64,000 bases of DNA from Cytophagales bacterium (GCA_033344775.1 JAWPMT010000005.1:1657501-1721500); one strand, 5' to 3'. Shown: positions 16,377-25,321, numbered from the stretch's first letter. The notes: a model not told the origin generated them from the sequence alone. Numbers and translations are program-made.

Positions 16377-16715
16377 TTATGCGAATTTGAGGTCCAGCGC
16401 AATCTCAGGAATATCGTTCCAAAGTTTCAATCGGGTTTCCTGGTTGTATTCCAGGGCTTTCTTTCCCAAAGCTGTGATCTTAAAATAACGCTTCGGTTTA
16501 CCGCCTCGATTAGGAGCCACTTCCCCTTCACGAGAATCAAGAAATCCTTTTTGCTCAAGTCGTCGAAGCGCACTTTGCAAAGCTCCTACGCTTACTTTTC
16601 TATTCACACGATCTTCGATTTCCACTTTGACCGCTACACCATAAGCTTCATCAAAGAGCACGCCTACCACGAGCATCACGATTTCCTCAAACTCTCCTAA
16701 TTGATACTTTTTCAT
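16377..16715 (-). CDS. PadR-family transcriptional regulator
   Basis: A 112-residue regulator containing the PadR winged helix: LGEFEEIVMLVVGVLFDEAYGVAV at the start, then VGALQSALRRLEQKGFLDSRE as the recognition helix and first wing, and GGKPKRYFKITALGKKAL as the second wing strand. The C-terminus is short, as in the small subfamily 2 type. It is the first gene of the operon with the exported protein and the permease and should repress it. Two copies of a 21-bp direct repeat lie just upstream and are the likely operators. PadR proteins usually respond to small toxic ligands; none can be named here. Confidence 0.92.
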   Translation of the reverse strand: MKKYQLGEFEEIVMLVVGVLFDEAYGVAVKVEIEDRVNRKVSVGALQSALRRLEQKGFLDSREGEVAPNRGGKPKRYFKITALGKKALEYNQETRLKLWNDIPEIALDLKFA

Positions 16716-16723
16716 CGAATTAG

Positions 16724-16791
16724 CAATTTCCTATTTGTAGTATTCGAGAACAAACATAAAAAAGTTTCATCAATTTCCTATTTGTAGTATT
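16724..16791 (-). promoter_or_regulatory. Twin 21-bp direct-repeat operator upstream of padR
   Basis: An identical 21-bp sequence occurs at 16724-16744 and 16771-16791, with starts 47 bp apart. Read on the plus strand its core is TTTCCTATTTGTAGTATT. The nearer copy begins 9 bp before the padR start codon. The core (TACAAAT on the gene strand) is shared with the repeats before the second padR gene near 55042. Repeated sites next to a padR start point to autorepression. Confidence 0.65.
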
Positions 16792-16936
16792 GATATTCTG
16801 TTAATCTTTTGAAAAAAGCAAAAAAAGATGTGGCCCGATTTCCTGAAAAGCTTAATTTAGTCCTGCAAATAACAAAGGACTCCCACAAAGCAACAGACAT
16901 TCCCTTTGAGTCGGAGAACTTAACAACTTTAGAAAA

Positions 16937-17125
16937 ATGAAGAAAATTCTATTAATCGTTTTAGGGATAATTGTGGCCTTTGCTGCATTGGCTCAAGATA
17001 TCGACGGTGATCTGGCGCTCCATTCAACTATTGATGGATACACGAATGACATCCACCAAAAGCGTCATAATATTATGGCTGATGGTTCTGCTATTTCAAA
17101 GGATATCATTTGTAATAATCATTGA
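16937..17125 (+). CDS. Small exported peptide
   Basis: A 62-residue reading frame with a convincing signal peptide: MKK, a hydrophobic core of about 15 residues, and cleavage after ALAQ. About 43 polar residues remain, with three histidines and one cysteine. I do not recognise the mature sequence. A strong terminator 100 bp further on supports a transcript here. The gene is divergent from the padR operon and shares the 220-bp region with the direct-repeat operator, so PadR might also control it. It could alternatively be a chance frame. Confidence 0.5.
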   Translation: MKKILLIVLGIIVAFAALAQDIDGDLALHSTIDGYTNDIHQKRHNIMADGSAISKDIICNNH

Positions 17126-17223
17126 TCAGAACAAAAAAATTAAATCGTTGCAAGAGAAAAAATAAATAGCTCTTCTACGAATAGTAAAATATAAGACACA
17201 GCAATACACTATTTCTACTTAAG

Positions 17224-17257
17224 GCCATTTCACAAGAAATGGCTTTTTGTTTTTTTT
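17224..17257 (+). terminator. Rho-independent terminator after the small exported peptide
   Basis: GCCATTTC (17224-17231) and GAAATGGC (17236-17243) form a perfect 8-bp stem with an ACAA loop, followed by five T, a G and eight T. It lies 36 bp before the next gene. Confidence 0.85.
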
Positions 17258-17292
17258 AATACCGGTTTTCGGGAATGCTTCGTTGATAGGGC

Positions 17293-17859
17293 ATGCGAAT
17301 CATGATCCCATTATTATTCGTTCTCCATTTTTTCAATGGCGCGTGCCAACAAAAGTCACTGGCAGAGGCTGCCATGGACCTGACGAATGACCAAGTGACT
17401 TACGATCCCGCCTATTTCTCTATTTCCTACCCTATGGGAGATATCCCGACTGACAAAGGGGTTTGCACTGATGTGGTCATTAGGGCTTACAGAAAGATTG
17501 GCGTGGACTTACAACAACTCGTTCACGAGGATATGAAAGCTAATTTCAGACTTTATCCGAACAACTGGGGTTTGAACCGGACCGATCCAAACATCGATCA
17601 CAGACGAGTACCCAATCTCATGACTTTTTTTGAAAGATTCGGTGAAAGCAAGCCCAACACCAATGATGTTTCTGACTACAGACCAGGAGATATCGTATGT
17701 TGGGACCTTGGCAAGGGCATCAATCACATAGGTATTGTTGTTGCCCATCATAACGGCACTGAACATCGACCACTAATCGTTCACAACATTGGAGCTGGTC
17801 AGGTTTTACAAGACTTTCTATTCGACTATCCAATCATCGGTCACTTTCGATTTGAATAA
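17293..17859 (+). CDS. DUF1287 protein, probable exported hydrolase
   Basis: A 188-residue protein with an N-terminal hydrophobic signal and a cysteine at residue 19 (GACQQ). It could be a lipoprotein, but the lipobox is not canonical. The rest matches the DUF1287 pattern: DKGVCTDVVIRAYRKIGVDLQ with a cysteine, DPNIDHRRVPNL, YRPGDIVCWDL, NHIGIVV with a histidine, and LIVHNIG. The Cys-His arrangement recalls NlpC/P60-like cysteine hydrolases, which act on the cell wall. That relation is family-level inference. It lies directly after a terminator and has its own transcript. Confidence 0.85.
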   Translation: MRIMIPLLFVLHFFNGACQQKSLAEAAMDLTNDQVTYDPAYFSISYPMGDIPTDKGVCTDVVIRAYRKIGVDLQQLVHEDMKANFRLYPNNWGLNRTDPNIDHRRVPNLMTFFERFGESKPNTNDVSDYRPGDIVCWDLGKGINHIGIVVAHHNGTEHRPLIVHNIGAGQVLQDFLFDYPIIGHFRFE

Positions 17860-18038
17860 GCTGGGAACCGAAGCTGAATAATTCCCACGATAGAAGACTC
17901 AGAAAAACGCTCAGACAGGTCGTCCTTATTACTATTTTGTACATACTCCCAGGCTTTTATACACCGTTACAATTCAATTATTGATCAGGATAGCCTGGAT
18001 GATTAACTTAGTTGAGGAAGCTCAAAATAGAAGAAGTT

Positions 18039-18416
18039 ATGCACAACCCGGTGAATTGGTTTGAGATCCCGGTCCATGACATGGATCGTGCCCAGTCTTT
18101 TTATGAAATTATCTTTGACATCAAAATTGCCATCAACCCATTAGAGAATTCTGTAATGGGATGGTTCCCTTTTGATCATGCAGCACCTGGGGCGACAGGT
18201 ACATTGATCAAAGGAGAGTCTTACATTCCCTCACACGCAGGAACTATGGTCTATTTTTCCGTAACAGAAATCAATGATGTCCTGACACGTGTAGAGCAAG
18301 CCGGAGGTAAGATCCTCAATACCAAATTCAGTATCGGCGAACACGGTTTTTGCGGACATTTTGAAGACACGGAAGGGAACCGAATTGCTTTACACCAGGG
18401 AATTGCATCGAGTTAA
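18039..18416 (+). CDS. VOC-family (glyoxalase-like) protein
   Basis: A 125-residue vicinal-oxygen-chelate protein starting MHNPVNWFEIPV at 18039; an in-frame TTG at 18012 is less likely. It contains the two beta-alpha-beta-beta-beta halves of the fold: VNWFEIPVHDMDRAQSFYE first, then GTMVYFSVTEINDVLTRVEQAGGKI and a final DTEGNRIALH strand. Metal-ligand candidates include H12 or E8 and the late E/H residues. VOC proteins range from lyases to dioxygenases and resistance proteins, so the reaction is not predictable. Its TAA stop overlaps the stop of the convergent gene in a shared TTAA. Confidence 0.9.
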   Translation: MHNPVNWFEIPVHDMDRAQSFYEIIFDIKIAINPLENSVMGWFPFDHAAPGATGTLIKGESYIPSHAGTMVYFSVTEINDVLTRVEQAGGKILNTKFSIGEHGFCGHFEDTEGNRIALHQGIASS

Positions 18417-18757
18417 TTTGCTATCAAGATCAGGATGGCAATGAGTAGTAATATGATCCAGCCCGGATGACGGCCTTTGGTTCCAATACCAACCAGCAAA
18501 GCGCCTAGCAACATGGTGGCAACAATAAAAAGAGGAAAATCTCCAGGCAATTCCATGCCTGCCAGCTCCAGTAAATAAAGTCCCAGGCAGGCACCGAAAA
18601 TTGTCACTAAATGCCAGGTTGCCCATAAAATTCCACGGTACTTTTTCAGCAAGGAATATGTTGCCTCTTTCCGTAGTGGTTGAAAGATCATGCGCTCACC
18701 GAGGATCGAATGAACCGCTCCGAGTAGAAAACACAAAACACCGGCCATTATAAGCAT
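18413..18757 (-). CDS. Small four-helix membrane protein
   Basis: A 114-residue inner-membrane protein with four hydrophobic segments (about residues 2-20, 44-64, 74-90 and 96-113) joined by short loops. A conserved-looking motif GAVHSILGERMIF lies after the first helix. I recognise no named family with certainty. Its stop codon overlaps that of the convergent VOC gene by four bases. Upstream, a 63-bp gap separates it from a divergent membrane protein gene, and the two may share a promoter region. Confidence 0.75.
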   Translation of the reverse strand: MLIMAGVLCFLLGAVHSILGERMIFQPLRKEATYSLLKKYRGILWATWHLVTIFGACLGLYLLELAGMELPGDFPLFIVATMLLGALLVGIGTKGRHPGWIILLLIAILILIAN

Positions 18758-18820
18758 CTAGTTATCTTTTATGGACGTGAATTTATTACTTATACTCACC
18801 AGAATAACTACCATTGCAGT

Positions 18821-19252
18821 GTGATCGTTTCCAAACCCAAATCTCAATCCGTATTTGCCTTATCGCTATTCCTGATCATCATTCTTGGCGTGACCATCTG
18901 GATCATTCTCGACCTGGTGCGATATCCCGAATCCTACTTTATCCTGAAGCTCATCATGGCACCTGTACTACTTGTTATCTGGACGTACATTGTCGTAAAC
19001 TTCTATAGTTCATCAAAGATCATCGAATTGGGAGATAACAAAATCAGCTTCAAACTGCCCTTGCAATCAAAGAAAAGCTACAAAATCAATGATATCCGAA
19101 ACTGGAAGGAAGAGAAAGTAAAAACCAAGGGCAATGAATTCAAAGAAATACAGATCAATCTCCCTAACGATCGATTGAGAATTAGCAATCGTGAGCATAC
19201 TTCTTATGAGGATGTGAGGAAGTATTTGACCAAAAAGGTGAAGCGCAAGTAG
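18821..19252 (+). CDS. Membrane protein with PH-like C-terminal domain
   Basis: A 143-residue product from a GTG start at 18821. Two membrane helices (about residues 10-30 and 42-62) are followed by a strand-rich, basic cytoplasmic domain (about 65-140) with the pattern KIIELGDNKISFKLPLQ and IRNWKEEKVKTKGNEFKEIQI. This resembles bacterial PH-domain membrane proteins. No ATG lies close upstream, so the GTG is the best start. It ends 5 bp before the convergent isomerase gene. Its function is unknown. Confidence 0.75.
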   Translation: MIVSKPKSQSVFALSLFLIIILGVTIWIILDLVRYPESYFILKLIMAPVLLVIWTYIVVNFYSSSKIIELGDNKISFKLPLQSKKSYKINDIRNWKEEKVKTKGNEFKEIQINLPNDRLRISNREHTSYEDVRKYLTKKVKRK

Positions 19253-19257
19253 TATTA

Positions 19258-20175
19258 CTAAAAACGATCCACCTCTTTATAAGCCTCAATCACACGCATT
19301 TCTCCTTCCTTTCCGGGTCTCGAATTGCCATGCTCCATGCCCACAATTCCCGTATAGCCTTTGCTATGAATGTGTTTGAAGACATTTAGATAATTGATCT
19401 CACCAGTCGTCGGCTCTTTTCTTCCAGGATTATCCCCCACTTGAAAATAAGCGATCTCGTCCCAGGCCATATCGATGTTTTTGATGAGGTGACCTTCCTG
19501 TATTTGCTGATGATATACGTCGAACAGAATCTTGCAAGAAGGGCTGTTCACAGCTTTGCAGATCTCATATGCTTGTGGGATTTTGGTCAGAAATTGCCCA
19601 TCATGTCCGGCCCACCAGTTCAAAGGTTCCAGGACCATTGTCAGACCATGAGGCTCAAATATTTCACATGCTTGCCGTAGTGATTCTACCACATTGGCCG
19701 TCTGATATCCCATTTCCAAACGCAGGTCAACATGTCCTGGAACTACCGTCATCCATTTGGCATACACTCTTTTAGCTACCTCAACAGAATTGCGAATACC
19801 GTTTAGAAACTCTTCGCGCCACTCTGCTTTGCCACTGGTCAGATTAGGATCACGCCAATAGATTTTGTGGGCCACAAAAACCCCCATTTCCATCCCTAAT
19901 TGCTCCATCTTCCTGGCGATCTTATTTTGATCGTCTATGGAACGACCAGTCATGCCATTGTCCTCTAGCGCCGTGAATCCCTGGTCAGCCATGAACTGTA
20001 GCTGATCTTCCAGGTCTTTACCCGCCGATTGTTCAAACATGCCAAAATGCGGCGCATATTTCAATTGGAATCCACCAGTCTGCTCTTTCTCATGATCAGA
20101 TGCTTGAGCGATTCCGGGAATGAAAGGGAGTGCCGCGGCACCCATGCTTCGTCTAAAAAATTTTCTGCGTTCCAT
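19258..20175 (-). CDS. Exported TIM-barrel isomerase (hydroxypyruvate isomerase-like)
   Basis: A 305-residue protein of the xylose-isomerase-like TIM-barrel superfamily, closest in appearance to hydroxypyruvate isomerases. It starts with a twin-arginine-like signal (ERRKFFRR) and an Ala-rich segment ending AQA. Metal-site strands are visible: MVLEPLNWW with glutamate, KILFDVYHQQ with aspartate and histidine, and GIVGMEHGNS with glutamate near the end. It follows the acylase gene by 24 bp on the same strand, so the two probably share a transcript. Export of such isomerases is common in Bacteroidota sugar degradation, but the substrate here is unknown. Confidence 0.88.
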   Translation of the reverse strand: MERRKFFRRSMGAAALPFIPGIAQASDHEKEQTGGFQLKYAPHFGMFEQSAGKDLEDQLQFMADQGFTALEDNGMTGRSIDDQNKIARKMEQLGMEMGVFVAHKIYWRDPNLTSGKAEWREEFLNGIRNSVEVAKRVYAKWMTVVPGHVDLRLEMGYQTANVVESLRQACEIFEPHGLTMVLEPLNWWAGHDGQFLTKIPQAYEICKAVNSPSCKILFDVYHQQIQEGHLIKNIDMAWDEIAYFQVGDNPGRKEPTTGEINYLNVFKHIHSKGYTGIVGMEHGNSRPGKEGEMRVIEAYKEVDRF

Positions 20176-20199
20176 GATCGAAAAAAGGTCAGGTTAATT

Positions 20200-22377
20200 T
20201 TACTCTCCAGGTTGATACGTGCGTTTGGCTCGGGCCTCCACATCCGCTCGGTAGTAGGCTACATCCTTGAATTGACAATCGACATAGCGCTGTGCCTGGT
20301 CATCGAAATGTGGAGAATCCGGATCACCACTTTGTCCTCCTGCCAGCATGCTTTTTGCTTTCACTTTATCACCGAATTCAACTACCGCCACAAAACTATT
20401 TCCTGAAGTACCATAAAGGCGTTTTGTCCCTGGGTAAGCCCTGGCACCGTAGCTGGCCAATGCACCCCAACGCCCGGAGGCCATACCTACAGGCAAGCTC
20501 GGTTCTGAATCATTGAATGGCTGACGAATTTCGCCATTGAGGCGTTGATAGCGATTGATCTCCCCCCATGGTTTATTCCAGGAGCCAAAATCTTCATTCA
20601 ACTGTGTCAGAGTCTGCTTGAAAAATCCAAGACGTTCTTCCTTGGGAGCATCTGTCCCGAAATAGTTGATCCGCTCCATTCTCGATAAGCCCGGAGTGGC
20701 TGAACCTTCCCGATTGATGAGTGATCCATAAAAATGAGCAAGTGACATAGGCACTGAGGCAGCCGATACTTTGAAATCCCAATTTCGCAAGGCATCAATA
20801 GCTTCTCTCAAATCCGGATCTTTGGGTCTTGTCTGATCATACGCCTCGACCAGCCCCGGAATCAATTGCTCAAAGCCCGTAATGACCGGATCATACCCTA
20901 CCTCGATCAGCTTATCCAGGGTGTAACCATCAGTCTTTTCCAGTAATCGAATCGCATGGACTCCACGGAAGTTTTCCGGTGCATACGACATGTAGTACGG
21001 ATAATCCTCTTTTTTCGGACTGTTTTCTGCGGCAGATGTGAATGGGGTAGAATTACAGTTTTGTATCCATCCGTTGGAAGGATTAAGAACCGTGATGGCT
21101 TCTTCTACATCGTGTAACCCATTCCAGTCTGTAGCTGGATTGGAACCATCAACTGGTCTCCGGTAATCGAAGGTGGTATCTCGAACAGGAATGAAGTTCC
21201 CGTGGAAATAGGCGATGTTTCCTTCTGAATCTGCATAGACTGTATTGTTGGACGAATTGGTCTTCATGTCCATCATTTTTCGAAAACCTGCATATCCTGA
21301 TTGTTTGGTTCGAATAAAGGATTGCTGCAATGCATCAACCGGCTCCCACATCAGCGCAGTTGCTACCCATTTATCTTCAATTTTATGAGTGATTGGACCA
21401 TGATGCGTCTTATACAATTCAAAGGTCTTGCTTTCACCTCCCGTATCAGTCTTGTAATTTAGTGTAACGGACTGCTGCCCTACAGGAAGCAAATCATCGC
21501 CGTATTTGTACATCAAGGTTCCTTCATCGTCTCCTCTACCTGGTTCTGTGGTCTCAATAAACTCGTCGATCACATCGGTGTAAGTGGAAGTGTGCATCCA
21601 GCCCGTATTTTCATTAAAGCCCTGATAAACGAAAAACTGTCCCCAGGTTACCGCACCGTAAGCATTGAGTCCTTCTTCACTGACGACATGGATCTCACCA
21701 CGAAAAAAGAAAGACGTATGCGGATTGATCAACAACATGGCATCACCGGACTCGGTCAGGTCGCCAGAAATCGCAAATCCATTGGAGCCCTGTGGCTCGA
21801 GATACGGATCTACCAGCGCCAGTCCGTTTCCTTCTTCATTCAATGCCAGGGACTGATTGGATTCATAAAAAGCCTTGATCCTTCTTGTAGAAACCCGTTC
21901 GATATCTCCCCCTATGGAACCCTCACTAAAATAGAATGGCATCCAGGGCTCAAAGCGGGTCAGCAACTTCGGCTTGACTTCCGGATGGGTATGGAGGTAA
22001 TAATTGATCCCATCAGCAAATGCGTCGCACAATTTCTTGAGCCAGTCGGGACTTTCGTTATAGTGATCAATGGCTTCTTCTTTGGACATGAAAAGTCTTG
22101 CCCTTAAATCGCTGTAGAGTGCATCTTCTCCTTCTACCTCGGCTAGTCGGCCGATGGCCCAGATATAATTGCGCTCTACCCGATTGAAATCATCTTCGCA
22201 TTGCGCATAGAGCATACCAAAAACAGCATCTGCATCCGTCTTACCATAGACATGCGGCACGCCAAAATCATCTCGAATGATGGTCACATTTTCTGCTTGT
22301 TGCTCCCACTTTTCTATCTCTGATGGTCCACATGCAGCCAGGATCAGTATTGATAGTATCCAGGGTATACTCTTCAT
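20200..22377 (-). CDS. Penicillin acylase family lipoprotein (Ntn hydrolase)
   Basis: A 725-residue N-terminal-nucleophile amidase. The lipobox LAAC (residues 13-16) makes it a lipoprotein. The predicted self-cleavage site is GS198N in PQGSNGFAISG, so the alpha chain would span about 17-197 and the beta chain begins at Ser198. The beta chain carries the usual INPHTSFFF oxyanion region, and ATALMWEP near residue 340. Family members cleave amides such as beta-lactams, acyl-homoserine lactones and cyclic lipopeptides; which applies here is not evident. It is the first gene of a pair with the TIM-barrel isomerase. Confidence 0.93.
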   Translation of the reverse strand: MKSIPWILSILILAACGPSEIEKWEQQAENVTIIRDDFGVPHVYGKTDADAVFGMLYAQCEDDFNRVERNYIWAIGRLAEVEGEDALYSDLRARLFMSKEEAIDHYNESPDWLKKLCDAFADGINYYLHTHPEVKPKLLTRFEPWMPFYFSEGSIGGDIERVSTRRIKAFYESNQSLALNEEGNGLALVDPYLEPQGSNGFAISGDLTESGDAMLLINPHTSFFFRGEIHVVSEEGLNAYGAVTWGQFFVYQGFNENTGWMHTSTYTDVIDEFIETTEPGRGDDEGTLMYKYGDDLLPVGQQSVTLNYKTDTGGESKTFELYKTHHGPITHKIEDKWVATALMWEPVDALQQSFIRTKQSGYAGFRKMMDMKTNSSNNTVYADSEGNIAYFHGNFIPVRDTTFDYRRPVDGSNPATDWNGLHDVEEAITVLNPSNGWIQNCNSTPFTSAAENSPKKEDYPYYMSYAPENFRGVHAIRLLEKTDGYTLDKLIEVGYDPVITGFEQLIPGLVEAYDQTRPKDPDLREAIDALRNWDFKVSAASVPMSLAHFYGSLINREGSATPGLSRMERINYFGTDAPKEERLGFFKQTLTQLNEDFGSWNKPWGEINRYQRLNGEIRQPFNDSEPSLPVGMASGRWGALASYGARAYPGTKRLYGTSGNSFVAVVEFGDKVKAKSMLAGGQSGDPDSPHFDDQAQRYVDCQFKDVAYYRADVEARAKRTYQPGE

Positions 22378-22549
22378 AGGTCAATGAGGTTAGTGCACCT
22401 AATTTAATGATATCCCTTCATTTGATTAAGCAGTAGCATGTCGACCTTCAGATTATCCTGATAAGAGGTTGCTCCGAACTGGGAATGAAGAACACCTACT
22501 TATCTCTTTCAGCATCAACTTATTAATTAAAAATTCGTATTTATCTGCA

Positions 22550-22915
22550 GTGCGCCTTAGCAGAACCATATCGGCTTATTTGATCCAGGGTTGTTTCCTG
22601 GCATTGATGACGGTACTCAGTCCATTCGGGTATTATACAGATGGACAACAGCAAATCACCGAACCAACAAGAACGGAATTAGTCGAAAAGGGTCATTTCC
22701 AGGCTGAAGTCATTCCTGATTTTCATCCGGAGACTTTTGAACTCCCTAAGCTTCCGATCGCTTTTTCGGTAATACTGGCAGTTCACCATCAACAAACTCA
22801 GCAAACACTCAAACAAACGAGCGTCTTGCATTCGGATGGACCTTTTTTCTACAAGAAAACAACGCAATCCACCTCTTCCGAAGATGAACCTTTAAGCGCG
22901 CTCCCCTTCGCTTAA
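22550..22915 (+). CDS. Hypothetical protein with N-terminal hydrophobic segment
   Basis: The frame is open from 22469, but the first plausible start is GTG at 22550, giving 121 residues. A basic and hydrophobic start (RLSRTISAYLIQGCFLALMTVL) could be a signal or membrane anchor. The remainder is polar, rich in glutamine, threonine and proline, with a short hydrophobic stretch IAFSVILAVHHQQ. I do not recognise the family. It is followed 44 bp later by another small membrane protein gene on the same strand. It may be a real small exported protein or an eroded gene. Confidence 0.4.
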   Translation: MRLSRTISAYLIQGCFLALMTVLSPFGYYTDGQQQITEPTRTELVEKGHFQAEVIPDFHPETFELPKLPIAFSVILAVHHQQTQQTLKQTSVLHSDGPFFYKKTTQSTSSEDEPLSALPFA

Positions 22916-22959
22916 CACAATGGTTCAACAGGCCTGATAAGGTCACATCAATTAATATT

Positions 22960-23148
22960 TTGAAGAAATTAAAGAAAGTGATTCGGATCACCTTTATGGT
23001 CCTGATCATCCTATTAGCAGCAGCCGGAGCCGGATTTGGGGCCATGCTACCCAATGTTCGCAGGTATCAGGATGCAGAAGTACAAATAGAATTAGTCGAA
23101 GAAAGAGAAGAAGAAGACGAGGATCAAATGAAGGAGAATATGGAGTGA
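22960..23148 (+). CDS. Small single-helix membrane protein with acidic tail
   Basis: A 62-residue product from a TTG start at 22960. It has a basic N-terminus (KKLKKVIRI), one transmembrane helix (about residues 9-28), and a periplasmic or cytoplasmic tail that becomes very acidic (EEREEEDEDQ). This layout is typical for short membrane proteins and unlikely by chance. No family is recognised. It may form a unit with the hypothetical gene just upstream. A weak hairpin followed by five T (around 23178-23208) may end the transcript. Confidence 0.5.
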   Translation: MKKLKKVIRITFMVLIILLAAAGAGFGAMLPNVRRYQDAEVQIELVEEREEEDEDQMKENME

Positions 23149-23631
23149 TTTTTTTCTTATGAGTTGCTAAATACTTAAGTCCCGCTACTATGGTAGGGCT
23201 TAGGTTTTTGACTGGTAAGAATTCTAGAAACTTAATTCCTCTGTACAGTTAATGGGAATATTTATTTCATAAACTTCAACAGGATATTGTATGCAGCATC
23301 TGGCAAGAGATATGAAGTACCTATGCTTTCCCCTGTCCTTTTTCCATCGATGAAAAAGGACGAAAAATCTAGGCCGGATTCATTTTTTCACGCTTTTTTA
23401 CTCATTAGAGCAGGAATAAAATAAACTCGCCATTTTATGTATTGATAGCTATGAAGCGATTGCAGGCTCGAACAGAATTTTATTCTTTTTCTGCTCTTTC
23501 ATGGAGTCAAAAACCTAAAATGAATCAAGGCCGTTTCTAAGCTGAAGCCAGACTTAACATTACTGCTCCTATCCTATAAGTCTTCGGATTGATGCAGTAA
23601 TTGAAGATAGATATAATAGGATGAGGCTTAG

Positions 23632-23775
23632 ATATATATATCACTCCAAAATAAGGAAATCCGAAATGAAAAAGTCGTTGCATCTGTTTATGCGACTATG
23701 ATGCTCGAAAATCAAGAAGTTTCGAAAAAACGTATCAGGCAATTGTATGATGAAATACAGTGGAAAATCCGCTAG
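23632..23775 (+). pseudogene. Orphan coding-like fragment
   Basis: A 47-codon open frame without a usable start before codon 23. It ends at TAG 23773-23775. The translation includes EKVVASVYATMMLENQEVS followed by KKRIRQLYDEI, which reads like an amphipathic helical protein rather than random sequence. The segment vaguely recalls VbhA-like antitoxins of Fic proteins, but it is too short to assign. It is best regarded as the C-terminal remnant of a lost gene. Confidence 0.25.
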
Positions 23776-23778
23776 CAA

Positions 23779-24042
23779 CTAAGCAACTTCACGAGCTTGA
23801 TCAATCTTTCTTGACTTAGCGAATCTGTTTTTCAAAACTTGATTCCGAATAGAACTCTCATTACTTGCTCTCAAAAATGCAAATAGCAGTTTTGCTCTGT
23901 CATATGGCATCTTCCAGGCTACATAGATCAAAATGATCAGTCTCAAGAGGGCAAAAAAAGGAATGACTAGAAATACAAATAGGTATGTAATCTTATCTTT
24001 TGTCTTAAAACTTGCTCGAGGGCACAATCCATACGGATTCAA
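23779..24042 (-). CDS. Doubtful small membrane protein
   Basis: An 87-residue frame from a TTG codon at 24042; no ATG is available in frame near the start. It has one long hydrophobic region (about residues 17-42) followed by a basic, helical tail. I recognise no family. The hydrophobic helix with a basic tail is plausible for a membrane protein fragment. It lies 3 bp from the end of the plus-strand fragment in a gene-poor stretch, so it may be an eroded gene. Confidence 0.25.
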   Translation of the reverse strand: MNPYGLCPRASFKTKDKITYLFVFLVIPFFALLRLIILIYVAWKMPYDRAKLLFAFLRASNESSIRNQVLKNRFAKSRKIDQAREVA

Positions 24043-24293
24043 GCATACTTAAAAACAGAGTATGATTTCTATTATAGAATTGTGTAATGTCCTAATACAC
24101 TTTTTACATGAATTATTATTCTTTGATGTAAAATCTTTCGATAAGACATTACAAAGATAACAAAAATTATATAATTTAAATATAACGTTATCATAACGCA
24201 TATCCAGTCAAGCACAATATTGAATTTTTCGCTGACCTCAAACTTATTCTATTCCTCAGTTGTTCTTAATCCCTGTAAAAACTGAATTGACTC

Positions 24294-25310
24294 ATGATCT
24301 CACCCATCAAAAGCATACGCCCATTGGGATTTCCCTGGGAAACCCTGGATCCTTTTTTGTTTTGTGTCTACCACAAAGACGACTATCCAAAAGGAAATGC
24401 CAATATGGGACCAGATGCGTCCCTGGCGGGCAGGAGCCTGGGCAATGATTTTACCATCAAAGACGGCTGGCGCATGTATCATGGTCAGACAGTTCCCGGC
24501 TTTCCACAGCACCCACACCGTGGTTTTGAGACCATTACGATCGTACCGCAAGGACTGGTGGATCATTCGGATTCCCTCGGGGCAGCCGGGCGCTTTGGAA
24601 ATGGTGATGTGCAATGGATGACTGCCGGAAAGGGTGTACTACATTCGGAAATGTTCCCATTGCTTTCGCAAGAAGAGGAAAACCCACTCCTGCTTTTTCA
24701 AATCTGGCTCAACCTTCCGGCAAAAAGCAAGTTTGTTGACCCACACTTTGCCATGCTCTGGGGTGATACGATCCCCACCTATGAGCATTCGGATGCTTCT
24801 GGAAAACAAACAAAAGTGAAAGTGATTGCTGGCAAGATTGATGATGTCCAGGCTCCTCCTCCAGCTCCGAATTCCTGGGCAGCAGACGCAGCCAATGAGG
24901 TAGGCATCTGGAACATCAATATGGAACCTGGAGCAACATGGGATCTACCTGAGGCAAGCCCGGAAGTCAATCGGAAATTATATTTTTATCAAGGTGAGCA
25001 AATCCAAGTTGCAGGCGAAGGAATTGGATTGCAACAAGGACTCGACCTGGTTCCCAATGCCACCGTAACGTTGGAAAATGGCACTAAAGAGGGGCATTTA
25101 TTGCTGCTCCAGGGAAAGCCCATCGGAGAACCTGTAGCGCAGTATGGTCCTTTTGTGATGAATACTCAGCAAGAAATCCAGGAAGCTTTCGCAGAATACC
25201 AACGCACCGAATTTGGTGGTTGGCCATGGCCCAAACACGACCATGTGCATCCACGCGAATCTGGCCGCTTTGCCAAACATGCGGATGGCAAAGAGGAGTT
25301 TAAGGATTAA
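24294..25310 (+). CDS. Pirin-family protein
   Basis: A 338-residue bicupin of the pirin family. The N-terminal cupin keeps all expected metal ligands: H73 and H75 in [10 protein letters not shown]117 and E119 in GVLHSEMFP. The C-terminal cupin is less conserved, as is usual. Bacterial pirins are cytosolic iron proteins with reported quercetinase or regulatory roles; which applies is unknown. The protein is longer than typical pirins (230-300 residues), with an extended C-terminus rich in histidine and lysine. It stands alone downstream of the gene-poor stretch. Confidence 0.93.
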   Translation: MISPIKSIRPLGFPWETLDPFLFCVYHKDDYPKGNANMGPDASLAGRSLGNDFTIKDGWRMYHGQTVPGFPQHPHRGFETITIVPQGLVDHSDSLGAAGRFGNGDVQWMTAGKGVLHSEMFPLLSQEEENPLLLFQIWLNLPAKSKFVDPHFAMLWGDTIPTYEHSDASGKQTKVKVIAGKIDDVQAPPPAPNSWAADAANEVGIWNINMEPGATWDLPEASPEVNRKLYFYQGEQIQVAGEGIGLQQGLDLVPNATVTLENGTKEGHLLLLQGKPIGEPVAQYGPFVMNTQQEIQEAFAEYQRTEFGGWPWPKHDHVHPRESGRFAKHADGKEEFKD

Positions 25311-25321
25311 GTATCACATAG

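Larger units (their letters stand above)
23149..24293. other. Gene-poor 1.1-kb stretch
   Basis: No gene with recognisable homology is visible here. It contains a weak terminator-like hairpin (23178-23208), a strong hairpin with GTCCTTTTT pairing to AAAAAGGAC (23335-23361), a short coding-like fragment (23632-23775) and a doubtful minus-strand frame (23779-24042). The last 250 bases are very AT-rich. It may be the remains of decayed genes. Confidence 0.5.

Noticed and set aside
16971-17165. Alternative frame overlapping the small exported peptide gene
   Set aside because: It lacks a signal or domain and starts inside the peptide gene; the other frame has the clear signal peptide.
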